From contig OZ038378.1 of assembly GCA_964036045.1 (NCBI GenBank), forward strand, positions 140,522,765 to 140,586,764: a DNA stretch of 64,000 nucleotides. Direction: 5' to 3'. A model generated the notes under the pieces. That model was given only the letters and a program-made list of their open reading frames with translations, did not search any database and had not been told where the DNA came from. Made by a program: the position numbers and the translations under genes. Numbering within the stretch: the first letter of the stretch is position 1; each line of letters starts with the position of its first letter. Source of the DNA: Eutreptiella sp. 'Long Island Sound 2002'. Its lineage: Eukaryota > Euglenozoa > Euglenophyceae > Eutreptiales > Eutreptiaceae. Positions 33,691-42,838 of the stretch are shown here, in pieces.

Positions 33691-34070
33691 CTATGGGTTT
33701 TGTCAAGGTCACCGCTGCCAAGGCCCGCGAGAAGAATCCCGCATACTGCTGCTGAGCTCCGTGACTGTCTTACAACTGTCAAAAAACTCCAAACAGATTA
33801 CTGATGCCATGAAGTTGGTGGCTTACGCTAAGCTTCGTCGTGCCCAGCAGGCTGTTGTGGAGGCTCGTCCCTTCTCCTATGCTCGCCAGGGTGTTTTCGG
33901 CCATGGTGTCGGCCGCCTGGAGGGCAGTGATGCTGCCGAGCTGCCACTGCTGAAGAAGCGTGGGGTGCAGAACATCAGTATGGTCATCTTCGGTGGTGAC
34001 AGTGGTCTGTGCGGTGCATACAACAATCAGTTGATCACGCGTGCCGCTCTCCGATTTGCAGCAACCTGAA
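33691..34070 (+). pseudogene. atpC: ATP synthase gamma subunit, N-terminal fragment (plastid type)
   Basis: The gamma subunit is the rotating stalk of F1-ATPase. An in-frame stretch from about 33780 encodes NSKQITDAMKLVAYAKLRR, then AQQAVVEARPFS, PLLKKRGVQNISMVIFGG and DSGLCGAYNNQLITRAALRF. This matches the family's N-terminal helix and the GDRGLCGG-type signature in order and spacing, but with Arg changed to Ser in the signature. Residues AMKLVAYAK and RAQQAVVEARPF favour plastid over mitochondrial type. Just upstream, a MGFVKVTAAKAREKN piece is in a different frame, so one frame change has occurred. The frame closes at 34066-34068. This is a captured, broken copy. Confidence 0.82.
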
Positions 34071-34114
34071 GTGCCTGGTTTTTTTTTTTCGCTGCCACTG
34101 TCGTGTTCGTAGTT

Positions 34115-34356
34115 CTTCACGTGATTTTTGGCGTGTTCGCTCTGATCTTGGCTCCGTGCGCGCTGAACTGTGCGTAGCGAGGTCTTCGTGGAGGCGTGCA
34201 GCTCAAGTGCGCACCCTCCGGGTTTGCTGTTTGTTCGTGGACGCCGAGGAGATCTGCAACTCCATCATCGTGAACGGCGCCCTCAGCAGCACACGTCCCC
34301 AAGTGTGCGAGCTTCGTCTGCGTTCATGTGACAACTGTTCTTCCATTCGGAATTGA
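34115..34356 (+). pseudogene. Possible second piece of the ATP synthase gamma fragment
   Basis: A frame with VDAEEICNSIIVNGALSS and CELRLRS resembles the gamma-subunit stretch in which a helix (xxAxxIxxxI) precedes a VDKVELxxTxF strand. The match is short, and flanking residues are not family-like. The intervening ~50 bases contain a T12 run. It may be a later exon of the same captured gene or a chance resemblance. Confidence 0.35.
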
Positions 34357-34359
34357 TGC

Positions 34360-35884
34360 GGCTGCCTGGACAACTACTAAGAACGACCTTCTGAAGCCAA
34401 AGTACTGTTGTGAGTGTGTGTCTCTGCGTTCGTGTGTTCGCGCGTGCTTGTAACGGCTAGTGAGCAGTGAAGAGAGCCTCCCACTGTGTAACCGGATTTC
34501 GGGGACACTTTGTGTCAGATGTACGAAGGCAAGCAGAGTGGATTACTGTAGCGCTGAAGGGTGCTGCAGGATATGGGTGCGAGATCCTGGCGCTCGTGTT
34601 TCGTGCTGCGCAGGCTGAATCCAACTCACAATGAGTTGAATGTAAAAATGACTTGCGTGTCAGAGGCCTGTTTTGGCCGACAGGCACTGTTTTTGTACTT
34701 GAAAGGTTGCAAGTCTATGCACCTTTGCCTTGTTTTTCGCTATCTCTGTTGAATAATTGAGATCAGGGTTCTGTGCGCTTTTGGGTAATGACAGTTTGGT
34801 TTTTTTTTCTCACAGAATGACGTCGACTTATATATATGTACTGGCTCTGCTAGCCCTTTGAGAGAGGCTTTGTTTCTGTTTGTATATTAGTGTGAAAGGC
34901 TGCAGTGTCACTGTTCGAGTGGCTCTTCTTCAGTGTGTGGACTTGTTTGGGAACGTACACAGTGAAGTTTCATTGTTTTGGATGCGCTGTGTGTGTATGG
35001 ATGCCTGCTGTTTTTGATGTTTCGAAGGTTTTTGGATGCGAAACAGCAGGAAGTTTCAACCCAAGCAGGGAAACAAACATTGGAGAACACTGTAGTCTGC
35101 CTGTGGGCTGCAGTAGAACAGGACTTTAAATTTTTTGGTTTCAGACATGTAATTTTCATGGCAGGGACTTGAATCAGCTGGATTCAGGGGCTAGTTGTTC
35201 ATATATCAGGAAAAGCATATGTTTGATGAGTTAGCGATTTGGCTTTTTCACCTTTTGCGATTTTTTTTCAGGATGAAACTATTATATGTACAATGGCCCC
35301 AGCACGACCCACTAGGTGGTGGGGTGAACAGTGCCTTGGTTGGGGGCAAACGGGGAAACACGACACCTCAGTGCCGTGCCCGTATGTATTATTGTGCATC
35401 AGTTGGCTAGGCAGCACAGTGAGTAGGCCACAGGTGTGGTGCTGTGTATGAAGTATAGCTTAAGCCAGACTGTGCTTGCACCTGGTAGTAGGTTGCCAGT
35501 GCACTGCAGTACAGTTTTCCTTGAATCTGAGTTGCCATAAGCTTTTGATGCTGAAGTTGTTTACCTTTAAGCATGTGTGGTTGCACCAGCACATGGTGGC
35601 AGATTACCAGTGCACTGATGTGGTGCTTATTTTTCTGGTTGTGTGCAAGTATATGCTGAATAGTGCTGTATTGGTCTCAGCTTTTGATTGTTTGATGAGC
35701 CCATTGTTGTCTATCTCACTCTTCATTTCTACTTGGTTTTTTAGTACCCCACTCAGTTTGTGTAAACCCGGAAAAAAGTGGATGGACCATGGCTCTGAAA
35801 GGATGGTCCAGGGGAATGTACATTAGCATATATGGCCTGTGCCTCCAGGTCCACGTTTCCGTCCTCAGATGGCCTAGGGGGGGG
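34360..35884. other. Interior of the LTR element, no further gene
   Basis: AT-rich spacer with T runs, a TATATATATG box (34850) and no frame with motifs. The polypurine tract 35876-35884 closes it. Confidence 0.5.
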
Positions 35885-36085
35885 TGCAGGAGGGCACAGG
35901 CACATGGGTGCGGAGATAGTCGCAGATGCATCGTGCCGGTAGGATTTGCGATTATTTGAGTCTATCATGTCTTCGCTATTTGATTGATTGTTGTTGTATG
36001 TTTGTATGTGTTTATCATTATCGATTACTGTCATTTCAGGGTTGGTTTGTATAGCATGATTTGCTATTGTGCGCGCTCTGTTGCA
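35885..36085 (+). repeat. 3' LTR of the gamma-subunit-carrying element
   Basis: The right-hand 201-bp copy, TG to CA, immediately after a run of eight G. See the 5' LTR for the differences. Confidence 0.88.
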
Positions 36086-36310
36086 AGAACTTTCGGGAGC
36101 AGGGAGAAGGGAGGGTTAGCATACGCTAGGCCCATTGATTTCCAGAAGAAACGTAAAGCATTGGTCAATTGTTTCGAGCAGTACAACTGCATGATGTGCT
36201 GTTGTTGGCTCGCAAACAATTCCACCTGGACCTCATCCAGGTTTACCTGAAGGGCCGCCAGTCCATTTTCAAGAACGTGACGGGCCAATTGGTAGTTTTC
36301 AGTACGATAG
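36086..36310 (-). pseudogene. Retrotransposon pol fragment: Dam-like (NPPF) module
   Basis: The minus frame reads ARHVLENGLAALQVNLDEVQ, VELFASQQQHIMQLYCSK, FFWKSMGLAYANPPFSLL, then is cut by the LTR at 36085. It lines up with residues 145-225 of the intact gypsy pol at 52-56 kb (VELFASDKQHVLDLYCSK, AYGNPRFSEQGKVL). The NPPF box and spacing resemble phage-type DNA N6-adenine methylase (Dam) domains, which have NPPY, also seen in DIRS-type retroelements. It is an isolated fragment. Confidence 0.6.
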
Positions 36311-36321
36311 TTAGTCTTGGA

Positions 36322-36985
36322 TGCGAGTAAGAAAAAGTCACTGCCATGTCTTTCTTGGAGGGCTTGATCCAGGCCAAGCCCCCCTTAACACCCTTTTGTT
36401 GATGCTAAGACAAACTGAAGTATTTTTATCTCTCCTTTGAAGCCGAAAGTACACTCTCTCAAAGTAACTAGGGTTGTAACCCTAGCCCCCCCCGTGAAGT
36501 TCACCCCTACCACTCAACTGAGCGGAGGTACCTTCCTTCATGGAGGATATACCGAAATGAAATAGGCATTTCATGCTTTAGGCCTTGGAGGTTAAGCCTA
36601 GTGGTGTCCCACCTCAAGACCCCTAAACTCAATTGTTACTACCACTTATTCTGGTTCTACTTTTGAACTGTTTCTGAATTCAGTTGCTTGGCCAAGTCAT
36701 TTTCTGTGTTGGCCTGACATCTATGCCTCACATTCCTAACCAGCACCATTTCACCCAAAAGAGTGCACAGGAAGTGCCTGATGCTATCTTGGAGGCCAGA
36801 GTCAGTCCAGTTTTCATATAAAATCTTTTGTATTATCCAATTGTGATTGAATCTTTGTGTTTATACCTGCATTGTCTATCTGCAGCCCTTCTGTGTTACA
36901 CTGGATTTCAAAACTATTCATTGATTCGATCCACATCCTGTTCTTGCTCTACTTGCTGCTTTGGTTTCGGTTTTCAACCTCAAAA
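36322..36985 (-). repeat. Right arm of the long inverted repeat
   Basis: This is the inverted partner of 27545-28240, with the same landmarks in reverse: GTCACTGCCATGTCTTTCTT, ACTAGGGTTGTAACCCTAG (palindrome with one change), CCACTCAACTGAGCGGAGGT, GCCTTGGAGGTTAAGCC, TTCTGAATTCAGTTGCTTGG, CCAGTTTTCATAT, TTGTCTATCTGCAGCCC. Similarity fades beyond about 36985. Confidence 0.7.
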
Positions 36986-37085
36986 CCTGCAGGATTTCAT
37001 CAAAATATCTAGGGCATTAATCAAGGACATCTTTCCGGTAGCAGAGACAGTCCCTTGTGACCTTTGGGACCGACCCTGAGAAGAA

Positions 37086-37799
37086 GTGCAGCACACAAAG
37101 CTCAACAACAAGTTCATCATGTCCACGCCAAGCGTCAGGACCTGGCCCAAAAGAACTGTCCAAGTACAAACGGGCAGCATGGCCCACCCTATGAGTGAAC
37201 CACCATACCGAGCTCCACATCTCAGTGTCGCATCTGGGTCCCAAGGAGATCCAGATCGCAGAAGGGCGGAAGAAAATACAATCCTTACCACCGAGGCCTT
37301 AGCGGCCCACGGTGGAGACAGCCTGCATCATCTCCACAGGCGCGTAACAGCCTCAGTCTCCCGATCCGCCTGTCCGGCATCATCCTCAACAGCGATTGGA
37401 GGCCCTGAGGAATACGAGGAACTGAGGAAGAAAATGGACGAATACATCCTCCATAAGGAGTACTACAAATCCATTCGTGGAGAAGATGGGGAGGAGCCAT
37501 TGGCAGTACACGGATCCAGACCACGTACAGACCTAGGGTCCTACACGCACTCTGGCCCGCCGTCCGACAGAGCCGAGACAGCATCCCTGCCAAGACCACC
37601 AAGACGCGAGTATCCAAGAGCATGTTGTCCAACCCCAAGGGCTCCCGAAGTAGGCCCGACTGCAGGTGAGGGACAACATCATCGGAGGCCAACCTACGGT
37701 GCCCTCGATCATACGGCCGAACTGCTGGCCAAACTTCTGTCTGGATCAGAAGATCCAGATGTGACGGCCCTATCGGAGGCCGTTAAGGCGAAACTGTAA
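37086..37799 (+). CDS. Hypothetical protein, 237 codons
   Basis: An open frame starting at an alternative start near 37086 (first ATG at 37119) ends at TAA 37797-37799 and is followed by AATAAA-type A-rich DNA at 37888. The protein is Pro/Arg/Ser-rich with a helical acidic core (EEYEELRKKMDEYILHKEYY, KSIRGEDGEEP) and a helical C-terminus (ALDHTAELLAKLLSGS, TALSEAVKAKL). This resembles a gag-like or short accessory protein, but no diagnostic motif is present. It starts about 100 bases outside the right inverted-repeat arm. Confidence 0.4.
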   Translation: MQHTKLNNKFIMSTPSVRTWPKRTVQVQTGSMAHPMSEPPYRAPHLSVASGSQGDPDRRRAEENTILTTEALAAHGGDSLHHLHRRVTASVSRSACPASSSTAIGGPEEYEELRKKMDEYILHKEYYKSIRGEDGEEPLAVHGSRPRTDLGSYTHSGPPSDRAETASLPRPPRREYPRACCPTPRAPEVGPTAGEGQHHRRPTYGALDHTAELLAKLLSGSEDPDVTALSEAVKAKL

Positions 37800-38640
37800 T
37801 AGACTTGACCCTGGGTAATCTAGTCCATCATGTAAATTTTGTTGTGGTTCTTCCATTTGATCTACTGGTAGATCCCAATTGAACTTTGAATAAAAATGGA
37901 GATTTTATAATTTAAATCGACCAACAACAACAACACGCAGCGAACAATCCAATTCCAATGCACAATTATTGACCTTGTCCACTGAAATTTGCTTGTCCAA
38001 TCTGGAATGGGCTCATACAATTCGGATGTACACTTTCCCAGATGTACTTGATTTGAACTTGATTTATTTAGTTCATCATTATTGAATTCAATTGAAATTG
38101 AATAACTCCAAATATAGGAGTCCTGTACACAGAAATCCCAAAGTGTAACACGAATACCAAATACGGCATGGAGAGGGGAGAGACGAAACATGCATTCATA
38201 TGGTTGTGTACGAAAGTGTAAAGACTTCCCATCTAACACTTGGTACGATTGAACCATATCTTGTCGGGTCTTTAGCTTTAGATCACAAGACATCATGACT
38301 CCAAAGCGAACCCAAATTCGACACGTAGACAACGCCATGCAAGTATCTACGTGTGCGATCACACAAGCAAACAATTATAAACATCACAAGTGCACACGGG
38401 GCGTGCACGTTCAACAAACCGAGAACGAACGGAATAAGTATGTCAACAATGAACAACATAACTAACCGACAAAATAATTAAAATTAAGTCGTCTTAATTA
38501 ACGAAGATTCGTTGTTGAAATCCTTTATTCATCCCATAAGTTCTTACCAAGCCGGTAAAGTTGTCTCACCACATCTTTTCTCATGCATTCACACTACTCT
38601 TGATTCGGACCACATTAAGGGTTATAAGTCACTCGCATTC
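37800..38640. other. AT-rich spacer, no gene recognised
   Basis: Low-GC DNA with (CAA) runs and TTAATTAA words. A 170-codon minus frame (37862-38374) exists but has no motif and is unlike its neighbours in composition. Confidence 0.4.
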
Positions 38641-38646
38641 TCGCTT

Positions 38647-38818
38647 GGAATCGAACCTTGAGTGCCTTGATGCACTCACACCTTTGTTTGGAATCGAACC
38701 TTGAGTGCTTCGATGCACTCACACCTTTGTTGGGAATCGAACATTGAGTGCTTCGATGCACTGACACCTTATTATGGATTCAAATATTTGTGAGTGTCTT
38801 GCTGCACTCATGGCACGG
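38647..38818 (-). repeat. 43-bp tandem repeat with tRNA B-box-like cores
   Basis: Units start at 38647, 38690, 38733 and 38776 (the last diverged). On the minus strand each has GGTTCGATTCC (changed to GTTCGATTCC in the third), an exact match to the tRNA T-arm/Pol III B-box consensus, preceded by a small hairpin GAGTGC(6 bases)GCACTC. No whole tRNA is present. Confidence 0.85.
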
Positions 38819-39207
38819 CTCTCCACTCACGACTTACAAGGAAGTGTGAAGCAAGAGAAGCAATAAAAGCGAAACAAGCTACCAAGCGGCAAGGCTACGA
38901 AGCGACTTTTTTTATCCAACGCAACGCGCCTACATATGCACATATGCATGCAACGGAGAAGGGAACAAACATACATGGAATCCATGGTTCCATGCTTGTA
39001 ATAAACCCATTAATACCCTTCTCACCATGACCTCTGTTTCCTGTGCGAACAGAAAAACCTGAGACTGTCTGCTGTCCTTTCGCACTTTAAAATCATGCAA
39101 AAGACTTTTACCTTCAATCTTTATTCTGTCGTCTTCTTCTTCTTTATTCTCATGATGCCAGGTCACTGTCGTGACTGCGACGTCGGCGACTGCGGAGCAA
39201 AGAATTC

Positions 39208-39275
39208 TGTCTGTCTGTCTGTCTGGATCAATTCTAAACCGATATTTCTTTCTGTCTGTCTGTCTGTCTGGGTGT
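39208..39275 (+). repeat. (CTGT)n microsatellite, two blocks
   Basis: Two blocks of four to five CTGT units (39208-39228 and 39251-39271) separated by 22 bases. Both lie in what may be the 3' LTR of the outer gypsy element. Confidence 0.9.
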
Positions 39276-39281
39276 TATGTC

Positions 39282-39310
39282 CCACCTTATTACACCCCCT
39301 TCCTAAGCTT
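39282..39310 (-). other. Candidate polypurine tract and 3' LTR start of the outer gypsy element
   Basis: On the minus strand, AGGAAGGGGG is followed directly by TGTAATAAGG (39294 downward), the arrangement expected for a polypurine tract and the TG start of a 3' LTR. It lies about 590 bases after the integrase stop. The matching 5' LTR would be beyond 64000, so the pair cannot be checked here. Confidence 0.35.
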
Positions 39311-39890
39311 CTAAGTGGTCACTTACGAGCTGGTATAAACGTGTGGACGAAATACCAGACCTGACGTGACACACAGATGGGGGGGGGGGGAATGGAATGT
39401 GCAACTCAATCCGCCATCGTCATTGCGATGACCGATCCCATATAGTGGGGGTGTCACTTCTGCCATAATACAGGGATGTTGGGCTATGAGCCCCACAAGG
39501 CGGGGTTTTCCTTGGAAAAATAGACATCTGGGGGGGTATTGGTTAGGATCATCCTGACATCCTGCCTTCTCCGGCCTTCCGGGTAGTGGTCCCTTTGATC
39601 GCTACTGCCGACACCCGTAGTCGGTGAGCGCCTGGAGGTTGTTCTCCGAATACCCCTCGGCGATGGCCATCTGAAGCAAGGCTTCATACTGCAGTCCCAA
39701 CTGACTGTCACAAGCTGCTGGGGGGCTGGGGGGGCTGAACGTCCTATACTATCCTACCCTGCTCCAAGCAGTCAATGTGTCGCAGTTTCATACCTGCTCA
39801 CAGTCATTAACAAAAGGGAAGGAGAGATAATTCCACTTCTGACCTGGCTTTGACCTGTAACAGAAAGGAAGAGGAACTCAAGAGCGTTTA
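39310..39890. other. 3' untranslated region of the outer element, no gene
   Basis: A G12 run (39380-39391) and a short Arg-rich minus frame (39484-39711) without a motif. It lies between the integrase stop and the candidate polypurine tract. Confidence 0.4.
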
Positions 39891-39891
39891 T

Positions 39892-42213
39892 TTAACTCTT
39901 GACAAGCAGCAACTCTTTTTTCGGACTGCTACTGTGTAGCAGTCGTCGCAATACCCTGGTCCCTTTGTGCGAAAAATTTAGAGACTGTTGCCCCGCCGAT
40001 TTCCCTGGTCTGGATACTCGCTCCATCTGTATCAAATTGGTCCACTCACGCTCTTGCTCCCGAGACATCTGGATCCTGCTAGATCCAGTGATGGCCTGAA
40101 TGTCCTCCAACTGCTGCAGGTCCTGTAAGGGTTGGGGGTGAGGTGAATGGATCATGCGGACATCTCGCAAGTCCACAGAAATGCCGTGCTTTGCGTTGTA
40201 CGCCAGCCAGTCATCATTAATGTCGTGCAAAAATGAGCTGGCTGGCTGCCACTCAGGCTCAGGGTAGCCCTTGTATTTTACCAGCCACTGTTTTGGCTGT
40301 TTGGACGTTGCCCTTTTGGGTTTGTGGTCCAAAACGTTTTCTAACACGTATGTGTCCGTTTCGATCAGGAAATCCTGATCCGTATAGTAATGTAACGGAG
40401 GTGTCTGTGTGTCCTCTCCCTGCTCTGTATGGGGGGGTATGTACGGTTTAATCCTCATGGAATCCAGAACCACCTCCCCTCTCTCCGTGGCCACTGTATA
40501 TTGATTCCGGCCCCGCCGGTCCAGGATCTCACCTGGGCCTGTCCAAACCCTCTGCAGTTTGGAATTTGTGTCCTTTTGGTGCCCCTTGTACCATACCCGC
40601 TCCCCTTTCTCGTACACGTGAGTAGGATGTGCTTTATGATAAGCCTTGGCCAGCTTATCATGCTGGGCCTGCACCTTTTCCTGCACATACCTCCTGTCCT
40701 CTATCAGTTTACTGAAAAATTGTACTGCATCCTCTGAACCATGTTCAGGGATCACAGGAGGACAATCTCCAAAACCTATGGGATTCCTCCCAAACATGAG
40801 ATAATGGGGAGAGTACCCCGATACAACACCAGGAATGTCATTGCTGGTCCAAACCGCCAACGGAAGCAGTTGAACCCAATTCTTTTTCTTTGTCTGCATC
40901 AAAAACTTTTGCACACTCGTGATTACAGTTTGCACTGCCCGTTCCGCTCTGCCGTTGGATCGTGGGCGGTATATGGGACTGTTTTTATCATCCACCCCCG
41001 CTTGGCTGCATAGCGTATGAAAAGATTTCGCATTGATCAAATGATCATGGTCTGTAAATATCGTATGTGGCAGCCCCGCAAACTGTACCACTTTTTCCAA
41101 AAGTAATTCTGCCAAACCCTCTGCCGTGAGGGATTTCTGGCAGGGGGTTGCAATGACATAACCGGTAAGCCTACACACTACTACTAATACGTAATCATAC
41201 TCTGTGTCTCTGTGTGTGCATGGCATCGAACTGAGATCACAGAAATCAATACAAATACTACTGAAGGGATACTCAGGGATCGGGTATGAGTGATTGGACT
41301 CGGGTTGTGTGCCACGTCGGTGTTTAGTCGCCTGGCACACTGGGCACCCTTCAATTACCGCTGACAACACATCAGTCCACTGTCTCTTGGGTACAGTGAA
41401 CTTGTACCGTCTGTCCATCATCTCAGTACTCTTTTGTACTCCAGGGTGTGCAAACTCATGTGTAGCCTTGCACACCTTGGTAATCAGGCTGACAGGGACG
41501 CAAATTTTACCTTCTGACCTGACCTTTCCTTGATAGTATACACACTCGCATCCATTGATGTCAAGTACAGTGTCTGCTTCTAACGTCTCCCAATGCGACT
41601 CAAAAAATGGGTCTGCCCTGTAATGCTCTGTCCAGTCAGCTGTCAGGACAGCACATGCTGGAGGTATTTTTACTTCCTTGACATCGCGGACATCATATGC
41701 ATACCTGTAAACTCCTGGCATGTGCCATGACATGTTATTGAACCCGTCATACAATTCAGTGACTTGTCTTCTGCTCATCGCAGTCACCGCGCGTACTGAA
41801 GAGAAGGAAGGGAGGGAAGAGAAATTGCTCCTGTCCTGCACCGTCTGTAGTGTGTGTAAAAATAACTCCTCTGACGACTGAAATTCCCTTCCCTGGTCAT
41901 CAGTGGCCCAAAATTGCGCATGCTTTCTGATAAGCCAGAGTTTGGACTCCACCTCAGAAGCATTCCAGCCATTGACTGCATGAACTGCAGTATAGGCCTG
42001 AGGGTACTGGTCCTGCAATTTCTGTCTGATATATTCCCTTTCCTTCCCTTCTTCTTTTTGCCACCCCGCGAGATCGGCATCACCCCCATGAAAATTTGTA
42101 TCCTGGGCTGTGCCTGCAGGATATGCCCATCGTGAGAGTGCGTCTCCCACGTGGTTTTCAGGGCCAGGCGTATATTCAATCAAAAGATTGAATCTACTGA
42201 TCGAGGAACTCAT
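39892..42213 (-). CDS. Outer gypsy element: RNase H end, integrase and chromodomain
   Basis: The 773-codon minus frame begins in the C-terminal end of RNase H (RFNLLIEYTPGPENHVGDAL, SRW). An integrase follows with an HHCC zinc finger (HEFAHPGVQKS, CPVCQ), then a DDE core with Asp in SSICIDFCDL, Asp in HTIFTDHDHLI and Glu in SNGRAERAVQ. A GPY/F-like segment (RVWTGPGEILDRR) comes next, and then a chromodomain (YVLENVLDHKPKR, QWLVKYKGYPEPEWQP). Integrase inserts element cDNA; the chromodomain steers it to particular chromatin. The region is intact in itself but out of frame with the upstream RNase H, so the element is decayed. The frame starts where RNase H loses frame near 42200. Confidence 0.92.
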   Translation of the reverse strand: MSSSISRFNLLIEYTPGPENHVGDALSRWAYPAGTAQDTNFHGGDADLAGWQKEEGKEREYIRQKLQDQYPQAYTAVHAVNGWNASEVESKLWLIRKHAQFWATDDQGREFQSSEELFLHTLQTVQDRSNFSSLPSFSSVRAVTAMSRRQVTELYDGFNNMSWHMPGVYRYAYDVRDVKEVKIPPACAVLTADWTEHYRADPFFESHWETLEADTVLDINGCECVYYQGKVRSEGKICVPVSLITKVCKATHEFAHPGVQKSTEMMDRRYKFTVPKRQWTDVLSAVIEGCPVCQATKHRRGTQPESNHSYPIPEYPFSSICIDFCDLSSMPCTHRDTEYDYVLVVVCRLTGYVIATPCQKSLTAEGLAELLLEKVVQFAGLPHTIFTDHDHLINAKSFHTLCSQAGVDDKNSPIYRPRSNGRAERAVQTVITSVQKFLMQTKKKNWVQLLPLAVWTSNDIPGVVSGYSPHYLMFGRNPIGFGDCPPVIPEHGSEDAVQFFSKLIEDRRYVQEKVQAQHDKLAKAYHKAHPTHVYEKGERVWYKGHQKDTNSKLQRVWTGPGEILDRRGRNQYTVATERGEVVLDSMRIKPYIPPHTEQGEDTQTPPLHYYTDQDFLIETDTYVLENVLDHKPKRATSKQPKQWLVKYKGYPEPEWQPASSFLHDINDDWLAYNAKHGISVDLRDVRMIHSPHPQPLQDLQQLEDIQAITGSSRIQMSREQEREWTNLIQMERVSRPGKSAGQQSLNFSHKGTRVLRRLLHSSSPKKELLLVKS

Positions 42214-42838
42214 GCCACCTTCCCCGACGCCCCAAGGGCCCAGAGATGGTGCACAAGTCCTCTTTCTACCATTTTACAATGGCACTGTGGTCCGTTTTGA
42301 CCGTGATTTCCTGGCCCCCTATCCAGCTCAGAAATTTGAGCAAACAAGAAACAATTGCGTATGTTTCTTTCTCGCGGGGGGTCCACCCATACTGCCCGGT
42401 GTGTTTGGTGCGTGTGAACCCCTCCTTAGTGATTCCCGCACGCTCACCCTGCAACTTCCGGCTGTAAAAGGCCACTGGGCGCCATGAACCATCAGGTTGC
42501 ATTTGCTCCAGCGCCCCTCCCACAGCGAAGTCGCTGGCATCACACCGGATCAACCACTGACCATCCGGTCGTGGCAACACCAACCCTTTATCCTCACTCA
42601 TGACCATGTCACACAAACCTTTTTTTAGTTCCTTGAACCCTGCAATCATTTCTGGGGTCCAATGTATCTGCAATTCCTTTGCAGACAACTTCACCCTTTT
42701 TCGTTTCTTGGGGAGACCTGTTGCATCCAATTCCACTGTCCCACCCTCTGGTTTACTCTCGAATTTATATTTTCCTTGGAGAGCTTCCATTAGTGGGCGG
42801 GCGTGCTTGGCGAACCCCGGTATGTAAATTTGGTATCA
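42204..42838 (-). pseudogene. Outer gypsy element: RNase H
   Basis: The minus frame 42266-42790 carries RNase H landmarks: the tether (LMEALQGKYKFE), WTPEMIAGFKELKKGL, RCDASDFAVGGALEQ (first catalytic Asp region), WRPVAFYSRKLQ, ETYAIVSCLLKFLSW, and VKTDHSAIVKW (third Asp). A TAG (42266-42268) falls after VKW, where a Tyr would be normal. A net one-base change near 42200 shifts into the integrase frame. The upstream junction to RT is a TGA at 42836-42838 in a GLVG-stop-YQIYIPGF context. RNase H removes the RNA strand during reverse transcription. Confidence 0.88.

Larger units (their letters stand above)
33460..36085 (+). mobile_element. Short LTR retrotransposon (TRIM-like) carrying an ATP synthase gamma fragment
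   Basis: Two direct repeats of 201 bp (33460-33660, 35885-36085) start with TG and end with CA. Directly after the left one comes TGGTAGCATCG, whose first eight bases equal the usual start of primer-binding sites for initiator-Met tRNA. Directly before the right one is a polypurine run (A then G8, 35876-35884). The 2.2-kb interior has no gag or pol. The flanking five bases (GGTCT and AGAAC) do not match, so no target-site duplication is visible. The element needs enzymes from another element to move. Confidence 0.8.

Noticed and set aside
27545-36985. Polinton/Maverick transposon
   Set aside because: Apart from a possible C48-like protease and inverted arms, no DNA polymerase B, retroviral-type integrase or packaging ATPase is present between the arms.
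37862-38374. 170-codon minus-strand frame in AT-rich DNA
   Set aside because: No motif, no conserved neighbour, and it lies in a spacer between an element-like gene and a tandem repeat.
38647-38818. CRISPR array
   Set aside because: The units are direct tandem copies with no spacers of variable sequence, and the genome is eukaryotic.
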